The notes: a model not told the origin generated them from the sequence alone. DNA of 39,157 nt from Terriglobia bacterium (GCA_021325035.1 JAJPHW010000039.1:1-39157); one strand, 5' to 3'. Positions 1 to 8,843 are shown, numbered from the stretch's first letter. A program made the numbers and translations.

Positions 1-76
1 AAAGCATGCCCAGAAAACCGCACAGTACAACAATGGTCGTTGCAAGGAAGAGACTGCGGCGGGAACTACTTGCCAT
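1..76 (-). CDS. N-terminus of a membrane-anchored or exported protein (partial, runs off the window)
   Basis: Only the first 25 codons are present, read leftwards from an ATG at 74-76. They encode a short basic, serine-rich stretch (MASSSRRS) followed by a hydrophobic run (LFLATTIVVLCGFLGML). This is the profile of a signal peptide or an N-terminal membrane anchor. A good extended -10 box lies about 60 bases upstream (135-143), which supports the start. The gene is divergent from tatA. The family cannot be told from this fragment. Confidence 0.5.
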   Translation of the reverse strand, partial: MASSSRRSLFLATTIVVLCGFLGML

Positions 77-134
77 TTTCGGATTATCCTTGGGTGCGGG
101 CGTGGTCCACAGCCCCATCACCACATCTCAGCGC

Positions 135-143
135 AGTATAACA
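135..143 (-). promoter_or_regulatory. Extended -10 promoter element for the leftward partial gene
   Basis: On the minus strand the sequence reads TGTTATACT, an extended -10 (TGn) joined to the hexamer TATACT at 140-135. It would start transcription near 128, about 50 bases ahead of the leftward ATG at 76. I see no convincing -35, which is tolerable for an extended -10. Confidence 0.4.
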
Positions 144-324
144 TGCAGTCTGTCGCCCTTTTGAACGCCACTTGTACCTAAGTAACCAACAGATTGCATG
201 CGATAACTTGCGCTGCGACTACGTTTTAAGATGCGTTGGAGGGCAGGGAAGTTTCCATGATTTTACAAACAAACTTGATCTTCGCTCGTTGCTGTTGTTT
301 ATCCTGCCGCAGTATGATGCCTTT

Positions 325-681
325 ATGAGTTTTTCCGAGACCATCTTCCTGTTTTTTGTGGCATTGCTGATTTTCGGGCCCAAGAAATTGCCCGAGATTG
401 GCCGCCAGGTCGGAAAGATTCTCAACGATTTCAAGCGCGCTTCCAACGAATTTAAGGCCCAGATCGAGTCGGAAATCGCCCGCGCCGACCTGGAAAACCA
501 GCGGAAAGAGCGCGAAAAACAATGGCAGGACAAGCCGAAAAACACTGTCATGCTGCCCACTGCCCCGCCTGAGGGCACGGTTTCTGTTAATTCGGCGGCT
601 CCCGAGCCGGTAACTGCGGCAACCCCTTCAAACACTCCCGCGGATGAAACCGTTATGGCCAAGGCCAACGCTGATGCCTGA
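325..681 (+). CDS. tatA: Sec-independent translocase TatA/TatB family protein
   Basis: This is a small subunit of the twin-arginine translocase, which moves folded proteins across the inner membrane. The 118-residue product has one N-terminal membrane helix (about residues 3-17), the hinge FGPKKLPEIGRQVGK, and an amphipathic helix, followed by a charged and then Pro/Ala-rich cytoplasmic tail. The frame is open 51 codons further upstream, but only the ATG at 325 places the Tat helix at the N-terminus, so that start is chosen. The long tail is more like TatB than a minimal TatA, and no second TatA/B gene is in the window. The gene overlaps tatC by 8 bases. Tat substrates occur nearby (GH1 at 4218-5672, phosphoesterase at 14669-15661). 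A TatA versus TatB role cannot be settled from sequence alone. Confidence 0.88.
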   Translation: MSFSETIFLFFVALLIFGPKKLPEIGRQVGKILNDFKRASNEFKAQIESEIARADLENQRKEREKQWQDKPKNTVMLPTAPPEGTVSVNSAAPEPVTAATPSNTPADETVMAKANADA

Positions 682-1477
682 AATCACGGCGACGAATCTT
701 ACAGCCGACGATGAAAAAGAGTCTCTCCCCGCGATGGGCTTCCTTGACCACCTTGAGGAACTGCGCAAGCGGATTTTCTATTCACTCATCGCGGTGGTGA
801 TTGGTTTTTTCGCCTGCTGGGGATATCACGAGTTCATCTTCGGCCTCATGCAGAAGCCGATCATGGATACCCTTCGCGCCAACGGCATGGCGGAAAAGCT
901 TGTCTATCTCAATCCGACTGATGCTTTTAACTTGTATCTGAAGCTGGCCTTCCTGGCTGGCGTGTTTGTAACCTCGCCGTTCATTCTTTATCAAGTATGG
1001 CTGTTTATTTCGCCGGGGCTGTATCGCAACGAGAAGCGGTATGTGTTTCCATTCATGTTTTCGACCATTGGACTGTTTCTCGCAGGAGGCTATTTCGGTT
1101 ACCGGGTAGTTTTTCCTGCGGCGCTGGATTTTTTAATCGGGTTCGGGCGGCAATTTACGCCCATGATTACCATCCACGAATACACCGACCTGTTTCTCAG
1201 CGTAATCCTGGGGCTTGGTCTCGTTTTTGAAATGCCGGTGGTGATTTTTTTCCTGGCATTGATGGGAGTCGTTACCGCCGGTTGGATGTGGCGCAACATT
1301 CGCTACGCCATTCTTGTGATTTTTATTATCGCGGCCATCTTAACGCCCACGCCGGACATTCTGAATATGTGCATCTTCGCCGCGCCCATGGTCGGCTTGT
1401 ATATTCTCAGCATCGCCATCGCGTGGGCAGTGCATCCGAATCAACGAAAGGCTCGTCGGGCAAGACAGGAACAATGA
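674..1477 (+). CDS. tatC: Sec-independent translocase subunit TatC
   Basis: TatC is the polytopic receptor of the twin-arginine translocase and binds the RR signal peptide. The product is 267 residues, normal for the family, with six predicted membrane segments. The N-terminal signature FLDHLEELRKRI precedes helix 1, and the conserved SPFILYQVWLFISPGL segment lies mid-protein. An in-frame ATG at 644 would add ten residues inside tatA. The ATG at 674 is preferred because the protein then starts just before the conserved cytoplasmic helix. The stop overlaps the start of the next gene (ATGA at 1474-1477), so tatA, tatC and the peptidase form one coupled operon. Confidence 0.95.
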   Translation: MPEITATNLTADDEKESLPAMGFLDHLEELRKRIFYSLIAVVIGFFACWGYHEFIFGLMQKPIMDTLRANGMAEKLVYLNPTDAFNLYLKLAFLAGVFVTSPFILYQVWLFISPGLYRNEKRYVFPFMFSTIGLFLAGGYFGYRVVFPAALDFLIGFGRQFTPMITIHEYTDLFLSVILGLGLVFEMPVVIFFLALMGVVTAGWMWRNIRYAILVIFIIAAILTPTPDILNMCIFAAPMVGLYILSIAIAWAVHPNQRKARRARQEQ

Positions 1478-2490
1478 AATCAGGATTTTGTGAGAGCAGA
1501 CTGATGTTTGTAACTGCGGCTTTCTTGTTGTTGACGGCCTGTACGCAGAACAAAACCCAAACTCCAGACGCAACCAACAGCACGCCAGCCCAGGCAAGTA
1601 TTCCCGTTATCAATGAGCCTTCCGGGCCGCCGCCGGCGTTCGACGCGCAGCGCGCCTGGCAATACACGAAAGATGTTGTAGGGTTTGGCCCGCGCCCCAT
1701 CGGCAGCGAAAATCACAGAAAACTCGAAGAGTACATTCTCGGCCGCTTAAAGGGCGACGATGTCGAAGCGGACGCCTTCACTGCTACCACTCCGGAAGGT
1801 CCGCTGCCGGTGCGCAACATCATCGCGAAATATCCGGGGACGAAAGATGGAGTCATCATCATCGCCGGGCATTACGACACGGTTTACTCTCTTCGCAATT
1901 CTGGTTACGTCGGTGCCAACGATGGCGGCTCTTCGACCGCGGTTCTTTTAGAGCTGGCCAATCAACTGCGCGGCAAAAAACGTGACGGCTATAGCGTCTG
2001 GCTGCTATGGACCGATGGCGAAGAAGCCGTCAGGCAATGGCAATCGGGCGTGGACAGCGTTTATGGTGTCCGCCATCTTGCCGACAAGTGGCAGAAAGAT
2101 GGAACGCTCAAATCCATCAAAGCATTTTTACTGGCCGACATGATTGGCGATGCGGATTTAAACATTGACCGCGATCTCGATTCCACGCCATGGCTGGAAG
2201 ATATGGTTTATCAGGCTGCCACGAGGCTGGGCTATCAATCGCACTTCTTCGCTCGCAATGAGCCCATGGACGATGACCACACGCCGATGATGCAACTGGG
2301 CGTGCCCAGCGCCGACCTGATTGATTTTGATTATGGCTACGGCAACGTCTTTTGGCACACCCCGCAAGATACGCTGGACAAACTGAGCCCCAAGAGCATT
2401 GAAATCGTCGGCAGCGTGCTGTTAGAGACAGTACGCCTGCTGGATTCGGCAAATCTGCCAGAACAAACCCAGACAAAACCGCGAGCGTAG
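1474..2490 (+). CDS. Lipoprotein M28-family peptidase, glutaminyl-cyclase-like
   Basis: This is a zinc-dependent M28 hydrolase whose layout resembles glutaminyl-peptide cyclotransferase (QC). The 338 residues start with a lipoprotein signal ending in LLTAC (Cys23 lipidated), then a low-complexity linker to about residue 55. The catalytic domain shows GPRPIGSENH near residue 72, GHYDT (H133, D135), GANDGG (D150), the TDGEEA pair E183/E184, DMIGD (D222/D226) and FWHTPQD (H295). The combination DGEEA, DDDHTP and WHTPQDTL is typical of QC-like M28 proteins. The ATG at 1474 overlaps the tatC stop and has AGGA just upstream; Met11 (1504) is an alternative. It probably acts in the periplasm. Whether it is a cyclase or an aminopeptidase is undecided. 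Confidence 0.85.
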   Translation: MKSGFCESRLMFVTAAFLLLTACTQNKTQTPDATNSTPAQASIPVINEPSGPPPAFDAQRAWQYTKDVVGFGPRPIGSENHRKLEEYILGRLKGDDVEADAFTATTPEGPLPVRNIIAKYPGTKDGVIIIAGHYDTVYSLRNSGYVGANDGGSSTAVLLELANQLRGKKRDGYSVWLLWTDGEEAVRQWQSGVDSVYGVRHLADKWQKDGTLKSIKAFLLADMIGDADLNIDRDLDSTPWLEDMVYQAATRLGYQSHFFARNEPMDDDHTPMMQLGVPSADLIDFDYGYGNVFWHTPQDTLDKLSPKSIEIVGSVLLETVRLLDSANLPEQTQTKPRA

Positions 2491-2890
2491 CCGCCAGCCG
2501 GAAATAGTGCAATGGGATGCTCACGAGAAAGCACCCGTGCTGCCATTTGCTGGCACGAGGACGCGATTGGGAGGGTGAAGTTGAGGCAAGAGTATTCCGG
2601 AGAAAATACGCGCTCCAGCGACGAGTTAAATCGATTTACCTTCCGAGAGTAAGCGGCTTATTTTCAGTTGATTGCGGGGGATTTCTTCCACAGCCCTTTC
2701 ATGTTCATTCGTCACATGGGGAATGTTCGCAGATCACAAGGTAAAGCAGATTCCTCACCATTGAAGCTGTCAAGGCGAGGTCGGGGTCGGAGTAGGCAGA
2801 AGCGGCACGGACGCCGTACCTCGATGCTCACCAGTGGTAGCATGGTTTGGCTTAAGGGGGTAGCTGCCTTGTCTATTACGGTTTTTATGA
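2491..2890. other. Non-coding or decayed stretch between the peptidase and the SDR remnant
   Basis: About 400 bases follow the peptidase stop with no ORF that resembles a protein I know. Short open frames exist on both strands but look like chance frames rich in Arg and Ser. A weak hairpin with CGTGC/GCACG arms lies near 2528-2550. Together with the dehydrogenase remnant just downstream, this reads as a scar left by gene loss or past insertion. Confidence 0.5.
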
Positions 2891-3070
2891 AACAAAATCG
2901 CACTTGGTTTCAAAGTGTCTGCTACTGGGCGTGCCGGAACTCAAGACGAAGTTGGAACGGTTGGTGCGCTTCTTATGGGGCCTGACGGCGCGTTTATCAC
3001 GGGCAGCGACTTCCTCATGGATGGCGGAGTGACGGCAGCTTATTGGTACGGCGAACTTGCGCCGAGGTGA
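2891..3070 (+). pseudogene. Remnant of a short-chain dehydrogenase (C-terminal end only)
   Basis: In the frame ending at the TGA at 3068-3070 the translation contains AGTQDEVGTVGALLM, then GPDGAFITGSDFLMDGGVTA and ends AAYWYGELAPR. This is the classical C-terminus of a short-chain dehydrogenase/reductase (the GxxxTGxxxxxDGG segment). The frame is closed by a TGA at 2888-2890. No Rossmann GxxxGxG or YxxxK motif is found upstream, so only about the last 55 residues of a family of about 250 remain. There is no plausible start codon or ribosome site. It is therefore a decayed gene. Confidence 0.75.
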
Positions 3071-3197
3071 GGATTTGGCGCTCAATCCGTTGCTGAAATC
3101 GTGGCCTTGGCAAAGAGACAATGAATGCGCCGCAACTCCCGCCGTGGGATCATAGCAACAATACCTGCCCCAATTTGTTCCACCTAGACGGAGGGTT

Positions 3198-4109
3198 ATG
3201 GACTATCAGCTTCCACAAGTTGATGTTTGGACATTCGGTGGTTTGCGTAACGTATTAGTTCCTAATGATCCCTACGAACTCGGATCGGGGTTTTCACTCA
3301 CAAAACCAAATGAACAACTCTTATCTCTCCGAGACACCCATTTGATGAGCGAGGATGAAATGGCGGATGGGGCTCGCGTCGGGGCCTATTTGTTGCATAA
3401 AACGAAACAACCACTTGATCGAAACATGATCGAAAATGATGCCCTGCAAGCCTATCAACACGGTCTGATGGCGTTTCAAATATTAAAACCTGTCCAAACT
3501 CTCGGATTCATCTTCCAAGGTGAGATTTCCGATAATCATTTACGAATCGCACAAACAAATTGGCGACATGGAACTGATGCAGGTATATGGGCAAACATGC
3601 GGATGTTCGACCAACCTTTACTAGAACAGGTCAGGGCACTGATTCCAAAAATATTCGGTGTCATGGATAGTGATGACGCGGAGAAAAAGAATTCAATTAT
3701 TTTGTTGCAGCTTGCATTGGAACATCACCACCCGCTGATCGCAGGTCTGTTGAGCATCATGGGGCTAGAGGCCGTGTTCAACAGTTGGGATAGAAACGAC
3801 TTCACTAAGAAACTCTGCTCATACTTGGGGTCGTCAACTCGGGCTTTCCCCAACTGGAACTCGCCCAACTACAAGCAACCCGAATACAAGATCGAGGATT
3901 TAGCGTTGCAACTTTACACGCTTAGAAGCAAACTCGCTCACGGTGTAGATCTGAGGAAAGCGGCGCGCGATCCCAAACATCCTGTTGACTTGGCGGAGAG
4001 TGTTTATTTGGTTCCACAACTGGAGCCGATGCCAAAGTCCATCATGCTAGCTCAATCCGCCATTTGCATTCATTGTCAGGTGCTAAGAAAAATGCTTGCG
4101 GAGCTTTAA
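3198..4109 (+). CDS. Orphan HEPN-like protein of unknown function
   Basis: I recognise no named family over the full 303 residues. The C-terminal third is mostly helical. It contains LYTLRSKLAHGVDL, in which R243 and H248 form an R-x4-H motif, the signature of HEPN ribonuclease domains, and the LAHG context is common in Apea/abortive-infection-type HEPN proteins. The N-terminal 150 residues are mixed and lack signal or membrane segments, so the protein is probably cytoplasmic. GGAGGG lies three bases before the ATG. The gene looks more AT-rich than its neighbours, stands alone, and lies between a dehydrogenase remnant and a palindromic repeat, all pointing to lateral gain. A defence or RNA-cleavage role is inference; HEPN folds can also be non-catalytic. 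Confidence 0.6.
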   Translation: MDYQLPQVDVWTFGGLRNVLVPNDPYELGSGFSLTKPNEQLLSLRDTHLMSEDEMADGARVGAYLLHKTKQPLDRNMIENDALQAYQHGLMAFQILKPVQTLGFIFQGEISDNHLRIAQTNWRHGTDAGIWANMRMFDQPLLEQVRALIPKIFGVMDSDDAEKKNSIILLQLALEHHHPLIAGLLSIMGLEAVFNSWDRNDFTKKLCSYLGSSTRAFPNWNSPNYKQPEYKIEDLALQLYTLRSKLAHGVDLRKAARDPKHPVDLAESVYLVPQLEPMPKSIMLAQSAICIHCQVLRKMLAEL

Positions 4110-4180
4110 AACCGGCTTCTCAGATTTCCGCTAGGCGGTGGACTCGCCTCTTGACTACCGTATCGAGAGGTGTCAATTTT

Positions 4181-4198
4181 GCGGACAAGAATGTCCGC
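4181..4198. repeat. Perfect hairpin, possible dispersed palindromic repeat or terminator
   Basis: GCGGACA (4181-4187) and TGTCCGC (4192-4198) are perfect 7-bp arms around a 4-base AGAA loop. It sits between the ends of the converging HEPN and GH1 genes. No T-run follows on either strand in the right place, so a classical intrinsic terminator is doubtful. A REP-like intergenic element is the other reading. Confidence 0.5.
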
Positions 4199-4217
4199 GC
4201 CACACATACTTAGCTAC

Positions 4218-5672
4218 TTACTCCACTGCATTCTTGGCAATCGCTTCTTTGTACCACTGGGCGCTGAGTTTGGGGGTGCGGACCTGAGTTTTGAAATCCA
4301 CGTAGTGCAGCCCGAAGCGTTTGCTGTAGCCGTCCGCCCATTCGAAGTTGTCGAGCAGGCTCCAGAGGAAATATCCCTTGATGGGGTAGCCTTCGGTGGC
4401 GGCGCGATGCAGGTGCGTGAGGTGATTGCGGACGTACATCACGCGGTCGGTATCTTCGATGTGGCCGTCGGCAGTGAGCACATCGTCAGAGGACGTTCCG
4501 TTCTCGGTGATGTAGAGCGCCTTGGGGTTCCATATCTCGCTGACGTTGCGCACCGCCCAGTAGAGAACCTCGGGGCCGATGAACAGCCAGTTCGCCGAAG
4601 CCATGCGCGGGAATGAAGTGGGCCGGGGCACGACCTTGTAGCCGGAAGGCGAAGAATCGGCTTCGACGTATCCGGGCGTGTAGGAGTTGATGCCGACGAA
4701 ATCGAGCGGGCTGCCGATGATTTTCATGTCGCCGGGTTCGACCTTGGGCGCGTTCGCGCCTTCGCGCTGGAGATAGCCGTCGGTATATTTGCCTTCGAGC
4801 ACGGCGGTGAGGAAAGGCGCGTTTTCTTCGCGCTGGGCGAGTTGCGCTGCTTTGATTTGCTCGGCGTTTTCAATGACGGGAACAAAAACTTTTGTATTCT
4901 CGGCGAGGCCGACTTGCGTTCCGGCTTTAGCGTTGGCGCGAATGGCTTGCACACCCAGTCCATGCGCCAGCACGGCGTTGTGACGGATTTGATTGACTTG
5001 CGCGTTTGGCAATTTCAGGCCGGGGGCGAAGCGGCCTTCCTGATAGCCGAGATTTGTCCAGCATTCGAATTCGTTGATGGTGAAAAAGTGGCTGACGCGA
5101 TCGGAGAGATGCTTGGCGACGTATCCGGCGTAGTCGGCGTAGGCCTTCGAAGTATCGCGGTTTTGCCAGCCGCCGGGGAGAGCCTGCGGCAGATCCCAAT
5201 GAAATAGCGTGACGTAAGGCGTGATGTTGTTCTTGAGCAGTTCGTCGAGAACGCGATTGTAGTAATCGAGGCCCTTGGGATTGGGTGCGCCGCTTCCGTC
5301 AGGAAAAACGCGCGGCCACGCGATAGAGAAGCGATAAACGCTCACGCCGAGATTCTTGAGGAGCCGAATGTCTTCTTTGTAGAGATGGTAGGAATCGTCG
5401 GCCACGTCGCCGGTGTCGCCCTGGAAAGTCTTGCCCGGAGTGTGCGAGAAGGTGTCCCAAATGGAGGGCTTGCGTCCGTCTTCAGCGACCGCGCCTTCTA
5501 TCTGATAGGAGGCGGTGGCGCATCCCCAGAGAAAGCCTTTGGGAAATTCGAGCAGCTTGGGCTTACCCACGTCGGCGAGAGCTTTTTGCCACGGGAGCGT
5601 GGTGGTGAGGGCGGTTGCGGCGGTAGTCGTGGCGAGAGTTTTTCCAAACTGGCGGCGGGTGAGGTTTTTCAT
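4218..5672 (-). CDS. Tat-exported family 1 beta-glucosidase
   Basis: This is a GH1 retaining glycosidase, expected to hydrolyse beta-linked glucosides or related sugars outside the cytoplasm. From the ATG at 5670-5672 the product has 484 residues. Residues 1-35 form a twin-arginine signal (LTRRQFGKTLATTTAATAL), and the longer frame up to 5807 would bury this signal, so the later start is used. The mature (beta/alpha)8 barrel begins LEFPKGFLWGCATASYQIEG. The acid/base is E201 in FTINEF (usually NEP) and the nucleophile is E390 in ITENG. SLLDNFEWADGYSKRFGL near residue 438 is the classic C-terminal signature. A Tat signal is unusual for GH1 enzymes, many of which are cytoplasmic. It follows the GloVer gene on the same strand, 52 bases away. 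Confidence 0.93.
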   Translation of the reverse strand: MKNLTRRQFGKTLATTTAATALTTTLPWQKALADVGKPKLLEFPKGFLWGCATASYQIEGAVAEDGRKPSIWDTFSHTPGKTFQGDTGDVADDSYHLYKEDIRLLKNLGVSVYRFSIAWPRVFPDGSGAPNPKGLDYYNRVLDELLKNNITPYVTLFHWDLPQALPGGWQNRDTSKAYADYAGYVAKHLSDRVSHFFTINEFECWTNLGYQEGRFAPGLKLPNAQVNQIRHNAVLAHGLGVQAIRANAKAGTQVGLAENTKVFVPVIENAEQIKAAQLAQREENAPFLTAVLEGKYTDGYLQREGANAPKVEPGDMKIIGSPLDFVGINSYTPGYVEADSSPSGYKVVPRPTSFPRMASANWLFIGPEVLYWAVRNVSEIWNPKALYITENGTSSDDVLTADGHIEDTDRVMYVRNHLTHLHRAATEGYPIKGYFLWSLLDNFEWADGYSKRFGLHYVDFKTQVRTPKLSAQWYKEAIAKNAVE

Positions 5673-5724
5673 GACAAGAAGATTACCATTGGGTGCGTTC
5701 TTAAAACGCGGCAAAAACTCGGCA

Positions 5725-7222
5725 CTATCGAATGACTTGAAATCTCGTGTTGCTCTTAAGCTCTCCGCTTTGGGTCTCGACAGTAACGTTTCCGGTGCTC
5801 GCGCCAACGGGGACGATAGCCTTGATGTAGGTGTCCGAAATTACGTTGAATGTGGCGGTCGTCCCATTAAACGAAACGTCAGTCGCGCCGGTGAAGTCCT
5901 GGCCAAGAATCCCTATCGTTTGGCCGACCTTGCCGAAGGCTTGAACGAGGGCGACGAATGGCGGTAGGCCAGCAGAAAAGCTGAAGGCAGTGCCGGAGCC
6001 ATATTCTTTCAGACCAGATGCTTCAGGCCCCCCCATATTCGGTGGTGCCGTAAAAGTTCCCATTCGTCGCCTGCAAAGGGGGCGCGTCAGGATTTGCTCC
6101 AGCGCCAGCATCGACCCCAAAGTCATACAGCAATGTCGGTCTCCGTCCGGGTGTGACGCTAAAAACTGTTCCACATCTGGCGGGATCGTAGCATCCCGAA
6201 AAGCCACCGCCCTCAAAATTTACTCCGTAAAGGAATTCATCTGTGCCTTGCACCAGTCCCGCATAAGGATGGAATCCATATACGTAGGGCGGCAAGTAAC
6301 TTGAGCTGAAACTGACAAGTAAATCGAATCGGCCATCTGGCGTAACGCGAAAAACCGTTCCGTCCGAGAAGAGGTTCAGACCGCCCTCGGCTGTTGTTCC
6401 GTAAAAATTACCATCATTTCCTTTGATGAGAGGGCTTAACGGGAAGAAGCCATCGTATCCATCAAAGTCGTGCAGAGTGGTAAACTCGCCGAGCGGTGTA
6501 ACCTTGAAAATCGTGCCATCGTATCCTCCTGCGTTTGTTCCTCCATGTGCGGTTGTCCCATAGAAATCCCCGTCGTTTCCCAAGACTAATCCAGCTGCCG
6601 GGTCGAGACCGTCGAGACATTTCGGCTGGCTGCAAAAGTTATGTACGGTCATAATCAGACCGGCAGGAGTAACCCTGAAGACGGTACCTGCCTCTATAGT
6701 GCCACCAGCGTATGTCGTTCCGTAGAAATTTCCGTCACGACCTTGGACTAATTGGCCGGTGGGATTTATCCCTCCGGAATCGGCTGATGATGCGAGGTGA
6801 AAATTGGCTAGGGTTCTTAAATCACCTTGCGGCGTGATGGAAAATATCGTCCCGCAGCCGTAGCCATAACCGTCGTTACATCGTGCAGAACCTCCGTAGG
6901 TCGTTAACCCGTAGAAGTTACCGTCGGAGCCCAAGACGAGTCCGCCTGGACTTGCTCCATCGACCGGATACCCCTGAAAACTGTATAAAGTCGATATCTG
7001 TCCCTGAAGGGTAATTTTGAACACCGTGCCGTTACCATGCGCTCCTCCGTACAGCGTGGTGCCGTATAGGTTGCCGTCCGTGCCCTGAACGAGTGGCGCT
7101 GCAGGATTGGAACCATCAGCAGCGAGGAAATTCGCGATCGTGGTAAACGTCTGTGCAGGAGCATTCGTCAAAGCGAGTACGAGTAGAATCGCAACCTGGA
7201 AATATCGGGAGTGTGCAGTCAT
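5725..7222 (-). pseudogene. GloVer-type tandem-repeat secreted protein with C-terminal IPT/TIG domain, frameshifted
   Basis: The gene starts at the ATG at 7222 with a Sec signal peptide (ILLVLALTNAPAQT). It then encodes about seven copies of a repeat of the form GNFYGTT..GG....GTVFRVTP, the repeat seen in Acidobacterial GloVer-containing proteins, likely a beta-propeller. The frame stops at 6023 just after GTTEYGGA. Removing one base from the seven-C run at 6028-6034 (G7 on the coding strand) restores the reading through GSGTAFSFSAG into an IPT/TIG-like domain (FGKVGQTIGILGQDFTGATD) ending at 5725. The restored product would be 498 residues. The break may be a homopolymer sequencing error, true decay or slippage; the sequence cannot say. 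Export to the surface or periplasm is likely; the function is unknown. Confidence 0.8.
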
Positions 7223-7350
7223 GGCGAGATCCTTTCAAGCTGCAACGCAGATTTTACTACAAGGTCCGCACGTTTTTTAACTTGCTTGATGGCACCAGAT
7301 TGAGAAGCTTTTTTGCTCTTTCTCGGCGTTTCATTTCTAATGCTTTTCTT

Positions 7351-8820
7351 ATGCGAACACTCGGAACACTACTACTCACCCTGACAACATTTTTAGTTCC
7401 CACTTACGCGCAAACTTCTGACGCGAGCGCGCGGATTATTAACGAAGCACTCAAACCCTCGCCTATCGGTGACAACCTGCAACGGCTGACCGATCAAATT
7501 GGCGGGCGCGTGCCGGGCACTCCCGCGATGACGAAAGCCATCGCGTGGGGCGTGGATGCGTTCAAAGCGGCTGGCGGCGCGAACGTTCATACGGAAGAGT
7601 TCACCATTCAGGCTTCGTGGGCAGAAGGCGCCACGAAAATGGAAGTGGTTGCGCCCGAGCGTTTTGCTCTGCGCGTGAACTCCATCGCGTGGGCGCCGGC
7701 GCTGGCACCGCAGAGTCACGTGCCGGTCATCGATATTGGCTCCGGTTCAACTGCCGATTTCGCCAAAGCCTCAAACCTGGCTGGCGCGATTTTGTTGGTC
7801 CATTCCAACGAAATGTCCACATGGGATGACCTATTCGACGAATATGCACGGGCCCCGGGAATTATTGACCGTGCGGTTGAGGCGAAGGCGCTTGCGATTG
7901 CGTTTCAATCCACGCGTCCGCATGATTTGATGTACCGGCACACGAACGCGGTGAATGGCGAGATTGATCGCATCCCGATGGTGCTGGTTGCGCGAGAAGA
8001 TGCGTCGCGAATGGCGCGGCTGCTGGCATCGGGACAGAAACTCTACGCGGATCTCTCGATTCCCAACCACGTCGGCGGGCCGATTAAAGCAGCCAATGTT
8101 GTTGCCGAAATCAAAGGCAGCGAAAAACCGGATGAGTTCGTGATCCTAGGCGCACATCTTGATTCGTGGGAGTTGGGCACCGGCGCGCTCGATAACGGCT
8201 GCAACGCGGCTTTAGTGATTGATTCATTGCGTGCAGTCAAAGCGTCTGGCTTAACGCCTCGCCGCACGATTCGCTTCATATTGTTTGCCGGCGAAGAAGA
8301 GGGCATGACCGGTTCGTTCTCTTACGTGAGGGCCCATCGCGCCGAACTTGATAAAGCCGCGGGCGTGATTGTCTTTGATTCAGGCATTGGAAGGGTTTCA
8401 GGGTTCTCGGTTGGAGGCCGCAAAGATGCTGTCAATGCGGTGAAGGAAATTCTTACCCCGCTTGCGCAATTCAATGCTGCCGGCGTGACCACGGATGCCG
8501 AATGGGGCACCGACAACTTCGACTTCCTAATCGAAGGAGTGCCCACGCTCGTGGCTAATCAGGAAGAAGGAAATTACCTCATCAACTATCACGCGTCGTC
8601 CGACACCTTTGATAAAGTGGACATCCCGCAGTTGAAAAAGCATACCGCCGAAGCTGCATGGGTAACATTTGCGGTTGCGAACTCGCCTGACCGCATCGGC
8701 CCGCGCCTGAATCACGCTGAAATCGAACAGACTCTGCATGAGACGCATATGGACGACCAGTTGAAGCCCACAACTCTGTGGCAGCAATGGCAATCGGGGC
8801 AGCGGGGAAGAGCGCAGTGA
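7351..8820 (+). CDS. Secreted M28-family metallopeptidase with PA domain
   Basis: This is a zinc exopeptidase of family M28, resembling carboxypeptidase Q/aminopeptidase members with a protease-associated (PA) insert. The 489-residue product begins with a Sec signal cleaved near TYAQT (residues 1-20). The PA domain spans about 120-235 (DIGSGSTADFAKASNLAGAI). Catalytic motifs are GAHLDSW (H269, D271), D281 in GALDNG, AGEEEG (E315/E316), VFDSG (D343) and NYHASSDTF (H414), so the metal site looks complete. The frame is open back to 7153, but that extension overlaps the divergent GloVer gene; the ATG at 7351 starts the signal peptide. Its 128-base upstream gap is shared with the GloVer gene. Confidence 0.9.
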   Translation: MRTLGTLLLTLTTFLVPTYAQTSDASARIINEALKPSPIGDNLQRLTDQIGGRVPGTPAMTKAIAWGVDAFKAAGGANVHTEEFTIQASWAEGATKMEVVAPERFALRVNSIAWAPALAPQSHVPVIDIGSGSTADFAKASNLAGAILLVHSNEMSTWDDLFDEYARAPGIIDRAVEAKALAIAFQSTRPHDLMYRHTNAVNGEIDRIPMVLVAREDASRMARLLASGQKLYADLSIPNHVGGPIKAANVVAEIKGSEKPDEFVILGAHLDSWELGTGALDNGCNAALVIDSLRAVKASGLTPRRTIRFILFAGEEEGMTGSFSYVRAHRAELDKAAGVIVFDSGIGRVSGFSVGGRKDAVNAVKEILTPLAQFNAAGVTTDAEWGTDNFDFLIEGVPTLVANQEEGNYLINYHASSDTFDKVDIPQLKKHTAEAAWVTFAVANSPDRIGPRLNHAEIEQTLHETHMDDQLKPTTLWQQWQSGQRGRAQ

Positions 8821-8843
8821 AATTGTTGTTCTTGGTCAGGACT

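Noticed and set aside
2668-2985. A 105-codon open frame in the gap after the first peptidase
   Set aside because: Arg/Ser-rich composition, no family resemblance, no ribosome site, and its 3' part overlaps the clear SDR remnant in another frame.
3121-3258. A 45-codon frame from an ATG at 3121 that runs into the HEPN gene
   Set aside because: It overlaps the HEPN start in another frame and has no ribosome site or recognisable feature.
6023-7222. The tandem repeats of the GloVer gene considered as a DNA repeat array
   Set aside because: The periodicity is explained by the protein repeat (GNFYGTT...GTVF); spacing and DNA sequence vary between copies.
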